The notes below the pieces were generated by a model. That model made no database searches and was not told the origin of the DNA. It worked only from the letters and a program-made list of their open reading frames with translations. Of a stretch of 64,000 nucleotides of DNA, positions 1-8,186 are shown piece after piece (position 1 is the first letter of the stretch; each line of letters starts with the position of its first letter). The stretch spans positions 1,454,415-1,518,414 of the forward strand of contig NZ_AP023418.1 of NCBI RefSeq assembly GCF_018408575.1, read 5' to 3'. Source of the DNA: Vescimonas coprocola. Its GTDB lineage: Bacteria > Bacillota > Clostridia > Oscillospirales > Oscillospiraceae. Position numbers and translations under genes: made by a program.

Positions 1-630
1 CAGCACCAGCGCTCCCGCTGTGATGGCCTTGGCCCTGCGGCCTATGGCACTGCCCTGCACAAAGCACAGCAGCACCCCCAGCAGGAAGCAGGTAAACCAC
101 CAGCCCCCCGGCACAAGGCCCGCCAAACGCAGCGCCAGCAGTCCTGCGGCACAGGCAGCCGCCGGCCATATCCGCCAGCGCTGCCGCAGCACAAGGCCCG
201 CGGCAAGGCCCGTTACGGCCCCCATAGGCAGCAGCAGCCACCAGACGCTGCCCGCCCCCACATAGGGCGGCGTGTACCGTCCGGTCTGCTGAAAGCGCCA
301 CTGACCCCACAAGTCTCCCAGCCCCGCCAGAGCAGCGCTGATGTGGCTCCGCAGCAGTATGCCCGCCGCCAACAGCACCAGCAGCGCTCCGCAGATAGCG
401 GCCCGCTGCCATTTCCGGTCCCACCGCAGCAGCAGGCCCGCCGCAAGGCCCAGCGCCGCCAGAGCGCCCAGCCCCAGCAGGCCCAGCATCGGCTCCGGGC
501 GCAGGCATTGCCACAGCAGGCCCCATATGCCTGCCAGCAGCAGCACGCCCGCCGCCGCATCCGTGGGGCGCAAAGGCCGGGAGTGGGCCGGTACCGTATC
601 AAATTGGAATGAAACAGTCTGTTTTTTCAC
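1..630 (-). CDS. Membrane protein, N-terminal part (probable transglutaminase-like protein of a MoxR-DUF58 operon), cut by window edge
   Basis: The frame is open from a GTG start at 628-630 to the left edge (210 codons), with AGGAG seven bases upstream. The start MKKQTVSFQF is cytosolic; the rest is strongly hydrophobic with about five to six membrane segments rich in Leu, Ala and Trp. It lies nine bases after the DUF58 gene. MoxR and DUF58 genes are usually followed by a multi-pass membrane protein with an external transglutaminase domain, so this is the likely identity. That catalytic domain would lie outside the window, so the function is inferred from context only. Confidence 0.6.
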   Translation of the reverse strand, partial: MKKQTVSFQFDTVPAHSRPLRPTDAAAGVLLLAGIWGLLWQCLRPEPMLGLLGLGALAALGLAAGLLLRWDRKWQRAAICGALLVLLAAGILLRSHISAALAGLGDLWGQWRFQQTGRYTPPYVGAGSVWWLLLPMGAVTGLAAGLVLRQRWRIWPAAACAAGLLALRLAGLVPGGWWFTCFLLGVLLCFVQGSAIGRRAKAITAGALVL

Positions 631-639
631 CAAAAGCTC

Positions 640-1704
640 CTAATTCCACATCCATTTTCCCAGTATTTCCTGCATATCCTCCGGGGTGAAGCGGCACACG
701 CCCTCCCCGGCGCAGGGCTCATCGCTGCACAGCAGCACGACGGCATCCTCCGGCAGCTGTCCGTCCGCCGGAAGCTGGGTACAGCAGTACAGCAGCTTTC
801 CCTCCGGCCGCAGCTCCGGCGGCTGCGGCTCCTCCTGTGCCTTGCTTTTCAGCAGCGCCGTCACCGCTTCGGGCAGCTGCTCCTCCCCGGTGATCTCCCG
901 GACAGAGGCGGTCTCCCCGCTCCACATGAGTCGAAAGGGCTGATCCACATAGGCCTGACACAGCGACACCGCCGCCTCCATCAGGCCGTCCGCCAGACGA
1001 GGCGTGGCCGTGCGGCGCTCCACATAGATGGTCAATCGGTGATCCACCGGCTTGGCCGCATCCCGCACCATGTATCGTCCTGCCTTGGCGGAGAGCTTCC
1101 AGTGGATCTGACGCAGACTGTCGCCGGGGACATATTCCCGGATCTGAAAGATCTCCGTAGGATCGCTGCCCCGGACATCCGGGGCGTACTCCTCGCAGTC
1201 CGTCTGGCGGCTCACGGCTGACACCGGGTCTGCCTCGATGGGGAAGGTATCCGGCATGACGCAGGTGCGTCCCTGCACCGTGCAGGGGATCCTCACCGGC
1301 AGCACGCCCAGCAGATCCCACAGCACCAGCTCCGCCGCCTGCATCACCAGACAGCCGCAGCAGGTACTCTGCACCTGCCACGCTCCCCGGCCCTGATGCA
1401 GGGTCAGTTTCTCCCGGTGCGTCTCTCCGGTAACGGTGTTCTCCACCGATACCGTGAGCCTGCCCCGGCCGAAGGGAACGCCCTGCCGCACCTCCGCCGT
1501 CACGGAAAAGGGCTTACCCTTCTCCGCCGTCACGGGGCAGCTGAGCCGCACCTGCGACCGCTTCCTTGTCAGCAGCAGTGCAAGCCAGCCCGCCAGCGGC
1601 GCCATCAGCCAGCACAGGGCCAGCCACGGGGCAGGTGCCCAAGGCGTCACCAGCCAGCACAGCACCAGTCCGGCCTCCGTCAAAAGCCACAGCAGCGTGC
1701 TCAT
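640..1704 (-). CDS. DUF58 domain-containing protein
   Basis: 354 residues. Two hydrophobic segments near residues 5-20 and 25-46 anchor it in the membrane. The remainder is a soluble beta-rich region followed by the DUF58 signature at about residues 189-207 (REYxPGDxLRQIHWKLSAK). DUF58 proteins have a vWA-like fold and work with MoxR AAA ATPases; their exact role is unknown but is tied to envelope or secreted-complex maturation. The start codon overlaps the stop of the MoxR gene by four bases (ATGA), so the two are translationally coupled. Confidence 0.9.
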   Translation of the reverse strand: MSTLLWLLTEAGLVLCWLVTPWAPAPWLALCWLMAPLAGWLALLLTRKRSQVRLSCPVTAEKGKPFSVTAEVRQGVPFGRGRLTVSVENTVTGETHREKLTLHQGRGAWQVQSTCCGCLVMQAAELVLWDLLGVLPVRIPCTVQGRTCVMPDTFPIEADPVSAVSRQTDCEEYAPDVRGSDPTEIFQIREYVPGDSLRQIHWKLSAKAGRYMVRDAAKPVDHRLTIYVERRTATPRLADGLMEAAVSLCQAYVDQPFRLMWSGETASVREITGEEQLPEAVTALLKSKAQEEPQPPELRPEGKLLYCCTQLPADGQLPEDAVVLLCSDEPCAGEGVCRFTPEDMQEILGKWMWN

Positions 1705-2639
1705 GCCCGCCGCTCCGACAGCACCGGCGGCTGGGTCTGCGCCAGCACCTCCGCCACGATGGCCTCCGGTGTGTACTCGTTGAGGCGGGCCTTGGAGGAA
1801 AGCATCAGACGGTGGGCAAACACATACTCCGCCATCTGCGTCACATCCTCCGGCACCACGAAATCCCGGCCCTCTGCGAAGGCTCTGGCCTTAGCCGTGC
1901 GGCACAGGGCCAAAGCGCCACGGGGGCTGATACCCAGCTTCAGCAGCGGATGGGTGCGTGTCACCTCCGCCAGCCGGGCGATATAATCATAGATCTGGTC
2001 GTCCACATGGACCTGACGCACCCTGGCGATGGCGGTGAGCAGCTCCTCCCGGCGCATCACCGTCTCCACCTGCTCCAGAGGCTCCTGCTGGCTGCGCTCC
2101 CTCAGGATACGCACCTGACTGCCCACATCGGGATAGCCCATGCTCAGCTTCATGAGGAAGCGATCCAGCTGGGAGTTGGGCAAATTCTGTGTACCGGCAG
2201 AGCCGATGGGGTTCTGAGTGGCCAGCACCACAAAGGGGGCCGGCAGATCGTGGGTCACGCCGTCTACGGTGACATGACCCTCCTCCATGGCCTCCAACAG
2301 TGCCGACTGAGTTTTGCTGGAGGTACGGTTGATCTCGTCTGCCAGCAGCAGATTGGTCATCACCGCACCGGGCTGATACACCATCCGCCCCTGCTCCGGC
2401 AGGGAAAAGCCGATAATATCCGAGGGCATGGTGTCCGGTGTGAACTGCACACGCTTGGTCTCCAGCCCCAGCGCCCTGGAAAAGGCCAGCGCCATGGTGG
2501 TCTTACCCACCCCCGGCACGTCCTCCAGCAGCACATGGCCCTGGGCCAGAATGGAGATCCAAACCTTCTCCACCACATCGTCCTTGCCGACGATGACCTT
2601 CCGCACTTCCCGCAGAATTTTCTCCGTTACTTCGTACAT
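1701..2639 (-). CDS. MoxR-family AAA ATPase
   Basis: 312 residues from the ATG at 2637-2639 (MYEVTEKIL), chosen because GGAGG lies five bases upstream; a longer frame would begin with an Arg/Gly-rich stretch that is out-of-frame coding for the previous gene. Walker A GVGKTT is at residues 43-48, Walker B LLLADE at 97-102, sensor 1 ATQNP at 140-144 and an arginine-finger LDRF at 158-161. The C-terminal lid domain includes SPRG. MoxR ATPases act as chaperones on vWA-containing partners, here the DUF58 protein encoded next. It overlaps the end of the preceding gene by 13 bases. Confidence 0.93.
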   Translation of the reverse strand: MYEVTEKILREVRKVIVGKDDVVEKVWISILAQGHVLLEDVPGVGKTTMALAFSRALGLETKRVQFTPDTMPSDIIGFSLPEQGRMVYQPGAVMTNLLLADEINRTSSKTQSALLEAMEEGHVTVDGVTHDLPAPFVVLATQNPIGSAGTQNLPNSQLDRFLMKLSMGYPDVGSQVRILRERSQQEPLEQVETVMRREELLTAIARVRQVHVDDQIYDYIARLAEVTRTHPLLKLGISPRGALALCRTAKARAFAEGRDFVVPEDVTQMAEYVFAHRLMLSSKARLNEYTPEAIVAEVLAQTQPPVLSERRA

Positions 2640-4003
2640 ATTTTCCTCCGCTTGCTCCAAATCACCATGCCTGCGGCCACCACTACCACGGCGGCGCCTG
2701 CGGCGATCCATACTACGGCGCCGGAACCGGAGGTGGTCACCTCCGCCGCAACCCGCAGCTCATATGCCTGTGCCGGGTCCTCCGGCGTGATCTCCAGGGA
2801 AAGTTCCTGCATCCGATCCAGCAGCGCCCCGGCAGCGAACGCATAGCTGCGCTCGGCGGCGGGGATGGCCAGATACCGGGTATACAGGGCCTGCACCTCC
2901 TCCGGCGTGGCCACCGCCACATCCGTCAGTGCCTCGTTCAGGGCCGTCACCTGCGTCTTTACATCCTCCGGCATCTCCTCCCGGAAGTCATACAGGCTCC
3001 GGCGGGCGGCGGACAGCCGCTCCATGGCCTCCTGCGCCAGAAGAGCCTGCTCTGTGGCCATGACATCGGAGCCGTCCGTCAGAATATGGCGGAAGGTGCC
3101 GTCATCCAGCCGGTAGCGCATCAGCCCGTCCACGGCGCTGATGCCGTTTTTCACGAACCGGGCGTCCGTGGCCGGGTCCACTCCCAAGCTGCACAGGGCG
3201 ATGATGACCTGCGCCGTGCTCTCCAGATTGGCGGCGTCCCAGCTGATGAAATCGCCCTCCGCCGTCTGCTGGTCAGACAGCCACGCCAGCGCCCGGCGCA
3301 CCACCTCCCGGATGGTCACAGACTCCCCGGCAGCGCCGGTATACGTCACTGTGCTGTTCTGATAGGGCGCCAGCGCCTGCAGGGTCATGGCTGTCAGATC
3401 CACGTCCGAGTTCCCTACCGTCAGGCCGAAGCCGCCCTCCGGCTCCTGCGCTGCCACCAGCGCCTGCAAAATAGTGGCTCTGGTGTAGACGGCATCCTCC
3501 GGCACGGCGAAGCGGGCGCTGTCCAGAGCGATCAGGCCGAAGATCCAGCCGTTGAGTCCCTGTGTTCCCAGAGATTTGGCGGCGGTGAATTGATATACGC
3601 CGTCGGCCAGCAGGTTCACCGACCGACCGTTCTTGTCCCGGCCGAAGGCGGTGGGGTCCGCTCCCAGCGCCAGCGCCGTCAGGGCGGTGCGCTGCCACTC
3701 CGTGGCTCGCAAGCGGTCCAAGCCCCCCTGCTCCCGGTACATCCGGGTCACATAGCGCTCCAGTGCCTTGCGGTAAGCGGAGGTATCCCCCTCCGTACCG
3801 GCCCGGCTCACGGCGATGGCCACCCAGTCGCTGACGGAGTCTCCCGCCGTCAGCTTGTCGCTTTGCAGCAGTGTCTCCGCCGTGCAGCCCTGCGCCGCCG
3901 CCAGCGCATCCAGCGTCTCCTGCCCATAGGCGGGGATCACCAGCACCAGCGTCAGCAGCAGCGCCAGCAGGCGGCAGCAGCCCTTTCTCATTCTATCGTT
4001 CAT
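2627..4003 (-). CDS. Secreted, membrane-anchored protein with terpenoid-cyclase/prenyltransferase-type repeats
   Basis: 458 residues. A signal peptide spans residues 1-27 (hydrophobic LLALLLTLVLVIPAYG) and a C-terminal membrane anchor about 428-450 is followed by a basic tail, so most of the protein is outside the cell. Between residues about 130 and 290 there are helical repeats with the pattern of alpha6/alpha6 barrels (GLNGWIFGLIALD, EGGFGL then DLTAMTLQAL, EGDFISW then ESTAQVIIAL). This is the fold of squalene cyclases and of the N-terminal domain of transcobalamin and intrinsic factor. It overlaps the DUF4430 gene and lies behind a cobalamin riboswitch, which suggests corrinoid binding. 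That role is inferred. Confidence 0.75.
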   Translation of the reverse strand: MNDRMRKGCCRLLALLLTLVLVIPAYGQETLDALAAAQGCTAETLLQSDKLTAGDSVSDWVAIAVSRAGTEGDTSAYRKALERYVTRMYREQGGLDRLRATEWQRTALTALALGADPTAFGRDKNGRSVNLLADGVYQFTAAKSLGTQGLNGWIFGLIALDSARFAVPEDAVYTRATILQALVAAQEPEGGFGLTVGNSDVDLTAMTLQALAPYQNSTVTYTGAAGESVTIREVVRRALAWLSDQQTAEGDFISWDAANLESTAQVIIALCSLGVDPATDARFVKNGISAVDGLMRYRLDDGTFRHILTDGSDVMATEQALLAQEAMERLSAARRSLYDFREEMPEDVKTQVTALNEALTDVAVATPEEVQALYTRYLAIPAAERSYAFAAGALLDRMQELSLEITPEDPAQAYELRVAAEVTTSGSGAVVWIAAGAAVVVVAAGMVIWSKRRKICTK

Positions 4004-5882
4004 ATCTTGCTCCTGTCATAGCATAGTCCGGCAGTCTGCGCCGCCGGGGGAGCCACCCGGCATTGACCGCCGGGATCGGCTCCTGCTTCTGCTCCCCGCA
4101 GCGGGAGCAGGTGTATTCGATGTAGCCCGGTGTTCCGTCCTCTCCCGGCTCCGTGCGTCCCGTCTCCACGAAATCATGCCCCAGAGGCGGCACCTCCTGC
4201 TGATCCTTCCGATCGCCACAGACGGTGCAGACGGCGCTGATCTCGCCGGGATGGGTGCAGTCCGGCGCCACTGTCTGTGTCGGCTCACCCCAGACGTGCT
4301 CCTCAATGTAGGTGCCGTTGAGCCACTTACCACAATAGCTGGGCAGCAGACCGTAGCTGCCGCCGGTGGAGCTGTATCCGCCGATGTCCTTGCCGTAGGC
4401 CAGCGTGAAGCGCAGATACAGGGTATCGCCGTCGGTGAGGTAATAGCCGGACAGGCCCTTACCGGCATAGGTATTGCCGCCCACAGAGTACATCCAGCCG
4501 GAGCCCTGAGTATAGTCGAACTCGCCCAGACTGTTGTTATCCGTCTGGCCCGTCAGGGTCAGGCCGTCCTGCAGGATCTTGCTCCACAGGTTCTCCGGGA
4601 TGGCGGGATAGTCCATCATGCCGCCCCGGCTGATGCGCCGCAGATAGAAGCCCACGTCCATGGAGCCGGAGTATTCGTACTCGTAGCCCCACTCCTCCAG
4701 CGCCTCGATAACGGCATAGGAGGCCGGGGTATTCTGGCGAATTTTGTAGGTATACGGCTCCTCCATCACATCCAGTCCCACGGTGGTGGCGTCGATGACG
4801 ATATAGGCCGTGCCGATGACGTCGCCGGTATCCACGAAGCGGTAGAGAATGCGATAGGACACGAAGGCGGAGTTGCCCTCCCCGTCCCAGGCCCGGATGG
4901 TAATGGTATGCTCCACCGTATCGCCCACGATGGGATCCGGGAAGTAGAGCTGATACTCGTACACCGGGCCGCCGGTGGGGCCTGTGATGCGCTTTCCGTC
5001 CATCTGCACCTCGATCTGGCTGGCGTAGAGGGGAGAGCCTGTGTAGGCCGTGGCCTTCACCGTCAGGGTGAAGTTGCGGTTGCTGGTCTCCGTCACGCCG
5101 TCCAGATTGGTGACGATGGTGGGGGGATGCTCACCGATGGTGGGATGATCCTCATCAGCCTTCTGTGCTACATACCGGATGGAGAAGCGGACCTCCTCCA
5201 CCGTGGTGTTCCCCTTCTTGCGGTAGAGGGTAATGTGGTTGGTCTCATTGCGCACCATCCGAGCGGTGTAGTTCTTGCCGTCGGCGCTGGTGAGATACCG
5301 GCCATTCATGGGGGTATCGCTGTTTTGCAGCTTCACCTTCAGCGTCTCGCCGTTGGGATTGATGAGATAGGCGTAAAAGGGCAGCGTGTCATCTGTCAGC
5401 TGATTATAGGTGATCTCACAGTTGCTGAGATCCGTGATGATGCGGGTGCTGGTATCGTCAGAAGGGCCTGGCTCCGGTTTTACCGGGCCGGGGCCGTCGT
5501 TATCGCCCTTGCCGGGATTATCGCCGGGCTGCGGATTATCGCCGGGCTGCTCCGGCTGCTCCGGATTGTCTGTGGGATTCTCCGGCTGCTCCGGGGCATC
5601 GGGTTCCTCCTGAGGGGGCTCCTCGTCCGGCTGCTCCGGAGTCTCCGGCTCTTCCGGCGTGTCCTCGTCCTCCGGGTCCTCCGGCTGCTCCGGGGCATTG
5701 GGCTTCTCCTGCTGGGAGGCGCCTCCCTGTCCCTCGGTGCGGATAGTCTGGGCCGGGGACTGGGGCAGCGGCTCCGGCTCCTGCGTGGAAAGGCCCATCC
5801 CGGACAGCACCAGCAGCACCACCAAGGCCGCCGCCAGCACCAGCGCTCCGCCCCGCCATAGATAGGGTCGAATCTTCTTCAT
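3993..5882 (-). CDS. Cell-surface protein with Ig-like domains and a DUF4430 (transcobalamin-like) domain
   Basis: 629 residues from ATG 5880-5882 (MKKIRPYLW), with GAGGAG upstream. A longer frame to 5951 would start inside the upstream terminator hairpin and is rejected. Order: signal or anchor helix 10-29; a Pro/Glu/Asp-rich wall-spanning linker about 35-145; two beta-rich Ig-like domains about 147-350; DUF4430 about 357-498, with GSGWMYSVGGN and the DGDTLYLRF strand; a cysteine-paired tail (CTVCG, CSRCG, LGHDF) about 535-605. DUF4430 is the fold of the C-terminal cobalamin-binding domain of transcobalamin. It overlaps the next gene by 11 bases. The riboswitch directly upstream supports a role in corrinoid capture. 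Confidence 0.8.
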   Translation of the reverse strand: MKKIRPYLWRGGALVLAAALVVLLVLSGMGLSTQEPEPLPQSPAQTIRTEGQGGASQQEKPNAPEQPEDPEDEDTPEEPETPEQPDEEPPQEEPDAPEQPENPTDNPEQPEQPGDNPQPGDNPGKGDNDGPGPVKPEPGPSDDTSTRIITDLSNCEITYNQLTDDTLPFYAYLINPNGETLKVKLQNSDTPMNGRYLTSADGKNYTARMVRNETNHITLYRKKGNTTVEEVRFSIRYVAQKADEDHPTIGEHPPTIVTNLDGVTETSNRNFTLTVKATAYTGSPLYASQIEVQMDGKRITGPTGGPVYEYQLYFPDPIVGDTVEHTITIRAWDGEGNSAFVSYRILYRFVDTGDVIGTAYIVIDATTVGLDVMEEPYTYKIRQNTPASYAVIEALEEWGYEYEYSGSMDVGFYLRRISRGGMMDYPAIPENLWSKILQDGLTLTGQTDNNSLGEFDYTQGSGWMYSVGGNTYAGKGLSGYYLTDGDTLYLRFTLAYGKDIGGYSSTGGSYGLLPSYCGKWLNGTYIEEHVWGEPTQTVAPDCTHPGEISAVCTVCGDRKDQQEVPPLGHDFVETGRTEPGEDGTPGYIEYTCSRCGEQKQEPIPAVNAGWLPRRRRLPDYAMTGARYER

Positions 5883-5934
5883 ATACTCCTCATTCTCCGT
5901 GCCGCCGACTCCCGCAGTGCACGGGAGCAGGCGC

Positions 5935-5974
5935 AAAAAATATGGTGTCATCCTGCGTGGCAGAATAACACCAT
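5935..5974 (-). terminator. Intrinsic terminator of the cobalamin riboswitch (expression platform)
   Basis: On the minus strand ATGGTGTTATTCTG, a CCACG loop and the matching CAGGATGACACCAT arm form a 14-pair stem followed by a T run at 5935-5940. It lies between the aptamer and the ribosome binding site of the DUF4430 gene, where a ligand-controlled terminator is expected. Confidence 0.85.
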
Positions 5975-5989
5975 AACCATTCCTGGGAT

Positions 5990-6205
5990 CATTCTAACGG
6001 CAACAGTAGGTCTCCCGGCTCGCATCTCAAGCGGCGGTCTCCCCTGCCTTCTCAGAAGCACGCTTCCAATGGCTGACTTTCGTCGGCGGGATAGACACCT
6101 CGATGCACACGGTGTTGGTCAACGTGGGGCTCGTCCCCGTTCCCTTGTTCAGCTTTGCGCCTGACCCCACGGGGCTTTTGCAGCGCATCGCCTCTGTCCG
6201 TATCT
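5990..6205 (-). promoter_or_regulatory. Cobalamin riboswitch (aptamer)
   Basis: Read on the minus strand this leader has the B12-box pattern GCGAGCCGGGAGACCTACTG at 6004-6023, the GCCATTGG element at 6066-6073 matching the conserved GCCACTG, a GAGAAGGC segment like the conserved GGGAAGGC between them, and a GGGAA-containing core further upstream. Together with the terminator just downstream this is a cobalamin-sensing OFF switch. The outer limits are approximate. It controls the DUF4430 and barrel-protein genes and possibly the MoxR genes behind them. Confidence 0.82.
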
Positions 6206-6275
6206 ATCAGGAAATATTATATCCTATCCCATGTGGAAATGCAAGGAAAATGCAGAGGGCCGTCGAAAGATTTTC

Positions 6276-6326
6276 TTGACCTATGTCCGAAATCGTACTA
6301 AAATACATTTGTCCGGTTTCGGACAT
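6276..6326 (+). promoter_or_regulatory. MATE/MarR operon promoter with inverted-repeat operator
   Basis: A sigma-A type promoter has TTGACC at 6276-6281 and TAAAAT at 6299-6304 with a 17-base spacer. A perfect 10-base inverted repeat brackets it: ATGTCCGAAA at 6283-6292 and TTTCGGACAT at 6317-6326. A tighter palindrome TGTCCG-GTTT-CGGACA lies at 6310-6325. The position over and just after the -10 box fits repression, most simply by the MarR protein encoded as second gene of the operon. Confidence 0.7.
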
Positions 6327-6350
6327 TATTTTACGGAGGACTTTCTCTTC

Positions 6351-7682
6351 ATGCGTATCCAACTATCCGAGCACTTCACCTATCGAAAACTGCTGCGCTT
6401 TACCCTGCCGTCTGTCATCATGATGGTTTGTACCTCCATCTACGGCGTGGTGGACGGTGTTTTCGTGTCCAACTTTGTGGGCTCCGATGCCTTTGCTGCC
6501 GTGAACCTCATTATGCCGTTTCTCATGGTGTTGGGTGCCGTAGGCTTCATGCTGGGTACCGGTGGCAGTGCGCTGGTGGCGTACACCCTGGGAGCCGACA
6601 ATGAAAAACGGGCCAACGAGATTTTCTCCCTGCTGATCTATGTGCTGATCGGTCTGGGTGCCGTGTTCACCATCGGCGGCATTGCCTTTCTCACGCCTAT
6701 GTCCCGGCTGCTGGGTGCCGACGATACCATGCTGCCGGTGTGCGTCAGCTATGGACGCATCGTCCTGCTGGGCCTGATTCCCTATATGCTGCAAAACACC
6801 TTCCAGAGCTTTCTGGTGACGGCGGAACGGCCTCAGCTGGGCCTGTACGTCACCATCGCCGCCGGCGTCACCAACATCGCACTGGATGCTCTGTTCGTGG
6901 CGGTGCTGCAATGGGGCGCCGAGGGCGCCGCTCTGGCCACCATTCTCAGCCAGTTCGTAGGCGGCGTCATTCCGCTGGTGTACTTCCTCCGGCCCAACAG
7001 CAGCAAGCTGCGGCTGGGCCGCACCGCCTTCCATGGGCGGGCGCTGCTGAAGGCCTGCGCCAACGGCTCCTCGGAGTTCATGACCAACATCTCCATGTCG
7101 GTGGTGAATATGCTCTACAACTGGCAGCTGATGCGGCTCATGGGCTCCGGCGGCGTGGCGGTGTACGGTGTCATCATGTATGTCAACTTCATCTTCATCG
7201 CCATCTTTCTGGGCTATTCCATGGGCAGCGCCCCCATCGTGGGCTATCACTACGGTGCCGGGAACCGGGCGGAACTGCGGGGGCTGCTGCGGAAGAGCCT
7301 GTGCATCATTACCGTCATGAGCGTGATGCTGACGGCGGCGGCCCTGCTGCTGGCCCGGCCCCTGTCCCTGATCTTCATGTCCAAGGAGCCGACCCTGCTG
7401 CCGGTGACCATCCGTGCCTTCTCCATCTACTCCCTGTCCTTCCTGATGGTAGGGTACAACATCTATGCCTCCTCCTTTTTTACCGCCCTCAACGACGGCT
7501 TCATCTCTGCCCTGATTTCCTTTGCCCGGACGCTGGTGTTTCAGGTAGCCGCCGTCACCGTGCTGCCCGTGCTATGGGATATCGACGGCGTATGGGCCGC
7601 CGTGGTGGCCGCCGAGACACTGGCGCTGCTCCTGTCGGCGGCGTGCCTCGTGGGCAAGCGGAAGAAGTATGGCTATGCATAA
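6351..7682 (+). CDS. MATE-family efflux transporter
   Basis: 443 residues from ATG 6351 (MRIQLSEHF), preceded by ACGGAGGA; the longer frame would start before the promoter. Twelve hydrophobic segments form the two six-helix bundles of the MATE fold, with the usual N-terminal phrase LRFTLPSVIMMVCTSIYGVVDGVFVS and internal pseudo-repeats (GTGGSALVAY, GYSMGSAPIVGYHYGAG). MATE proteins expel cationic drugs or metabolites using Na+ or H+ gradients. It is 12 bases upstream of a MarR-type regulator and shares its promoter, so the exporter is probably de-repressed by its substrate. The substrate cannot be told from sequence. Confidence 0.93.
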   Translation: MRIQLSEHFTYRKLLRFTLPSVIMMVCTSIYGVVDGVFVSNFVGSDAFAAVNLIMPFLMVLGAVGFMLGTGGSALVAYTLGADNEKRANEIFSLLIYVLIGLGAVFTIGGIAFLTPMSRLLGADDTMLPVCVSYGRIVLLGLIPYMLQNTFQSFLVTAERPQLGLYVTIAAGVTNIALDALFVAVLQWGAEGAALATILSQFVGGVIPLVYFLRPNSSKLRLGRTAFHGRALLKACANGSSEFMTNISMSVVNMLYNWQLMRLMGSGGVAVYGVIMYVNFIFIAIFLGYSMGSAPIVGYHYGAGNRAELRGLLRKSLCIITVMSVMLTAAALLLARPLSLIFMSKEPTLLPVTIRAFSIYSLSFLMVGYNIYASSFFTALNDGFISALISFARTLVFQVAAVTVLPVLWDIDGVWAAVVAAETLALLLSAACLVGKRKKYGYA

Positions 7683-7694
7683 GGGGGTGAGGAT

Positions 7695-8117
7695 ATGACC
7701 ACCATTCAGGAGTTCAATCAGATCGACGGCCGTATCAGCAGTCTGTATCATGCAGCAGCGCTGAAAATGGGACTATCGGACAGCGAGTTCCGCATCCTGT
7801 ACACGCTGGCCGTCAATGCGCCGGGCTATCTCCAGTCCGCCCTGCGGGAGGCCACGGGCATGGGCCGCTCCACCGTCAATTCCGCTTTGAAGAAGCTGGA
7901 GCGGGAGGGCATACTGACCCTGTCCCCCGGCAGTGGACGGCACACCTGTGTCTCCCTGACGGCACAGGGGCATCGTCTGGCAGAGAGGACCGTGTGCCGC
8001 CTGATCCGTCTGGAGGACCGTATTTACGCCGGCTGGACGGCAGAGGAGCAGGCTCTGCTGCTGCGGCTGAACCGGGACTTCACCGAAAAGCTGGAGGCCA
8101 TCGTGGCGTCTTTGTAA
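7695..8117 (+). CDS. MarR-family transcriptional regulator
   Basis: 140 residues, start ATG 7695 with GGGGGTGAGG upstream. The winged helix lies about residues 25-95, with the recognition helix near GMGRSTVNSALKKLEREG and the wing near LSPGSGRHTCVSLTAQG. MarR proteins are dimeric repressors released by small aromatic or amphipathic ligands. As second gene behind a MATE exporter it is the likely local repressor, with the inverted repeat at 6283-6326 as probable operator. Confidence 0.9.
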   Translation: MTTIQEFNQIDGRISSLYHAAALKMGLSDSEFRILYTLAVNAPGYLQSALREATGMGRSTVNSALKKLEREGILTLSPGSGRHTCVSLTAQGHRLAERTVCRLIRLEDRIYAGWTAEEQALLLRLNRDFTEKLEAIVASL

Positions 8118-8137
8118 TGGGGCATCCCCCAAGAAGT

Positions 8138-8178
8138 AAAAAAGGACACGGCAGGCGCAGCCTGTCGTGTCCTTTTTT
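8138..8178. terminator. Bidirectional terminator between marR and pduL
   Basis: AAAAAAGGACACGGCAGGC and GCCTGTCGTGTCCTTTTTT form a perfect stem around a GCA loop, with an A run before and a T run after. It ends the rightward MATE/MarR operon and the leftward pduL gene. Confidence 0.9.
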
Positions 8179-8186
8179 GTGCTTGC

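Noticed and set aside
213-602. Minus-strand 129-residue frame at the left edge
   Set aside because: Cys/Arg/Trp-rich and out of frame with the GTG-started membrane protein that has an RBS and continuous helices.
1566-2846. Long plus-strand frame opposite the DUF58/MoxR/barrel genes
   Set aside because: Antisense shadow caused by high GC; the minus-strand proteins have clear motifs.
4176-5861. 561-codon plus-strand frame
   Set aside because: Opposite the DUF4430 gene, with repetitive Leu/Gly/Arg content produced by its Pro/Glu-rich linker; no family resemblance.
5883-5951. Upstream extension of the DUF4430 protein
   Set aside because: The extra codons lie in the riboswitch terminator hairpin and lack an RBS.
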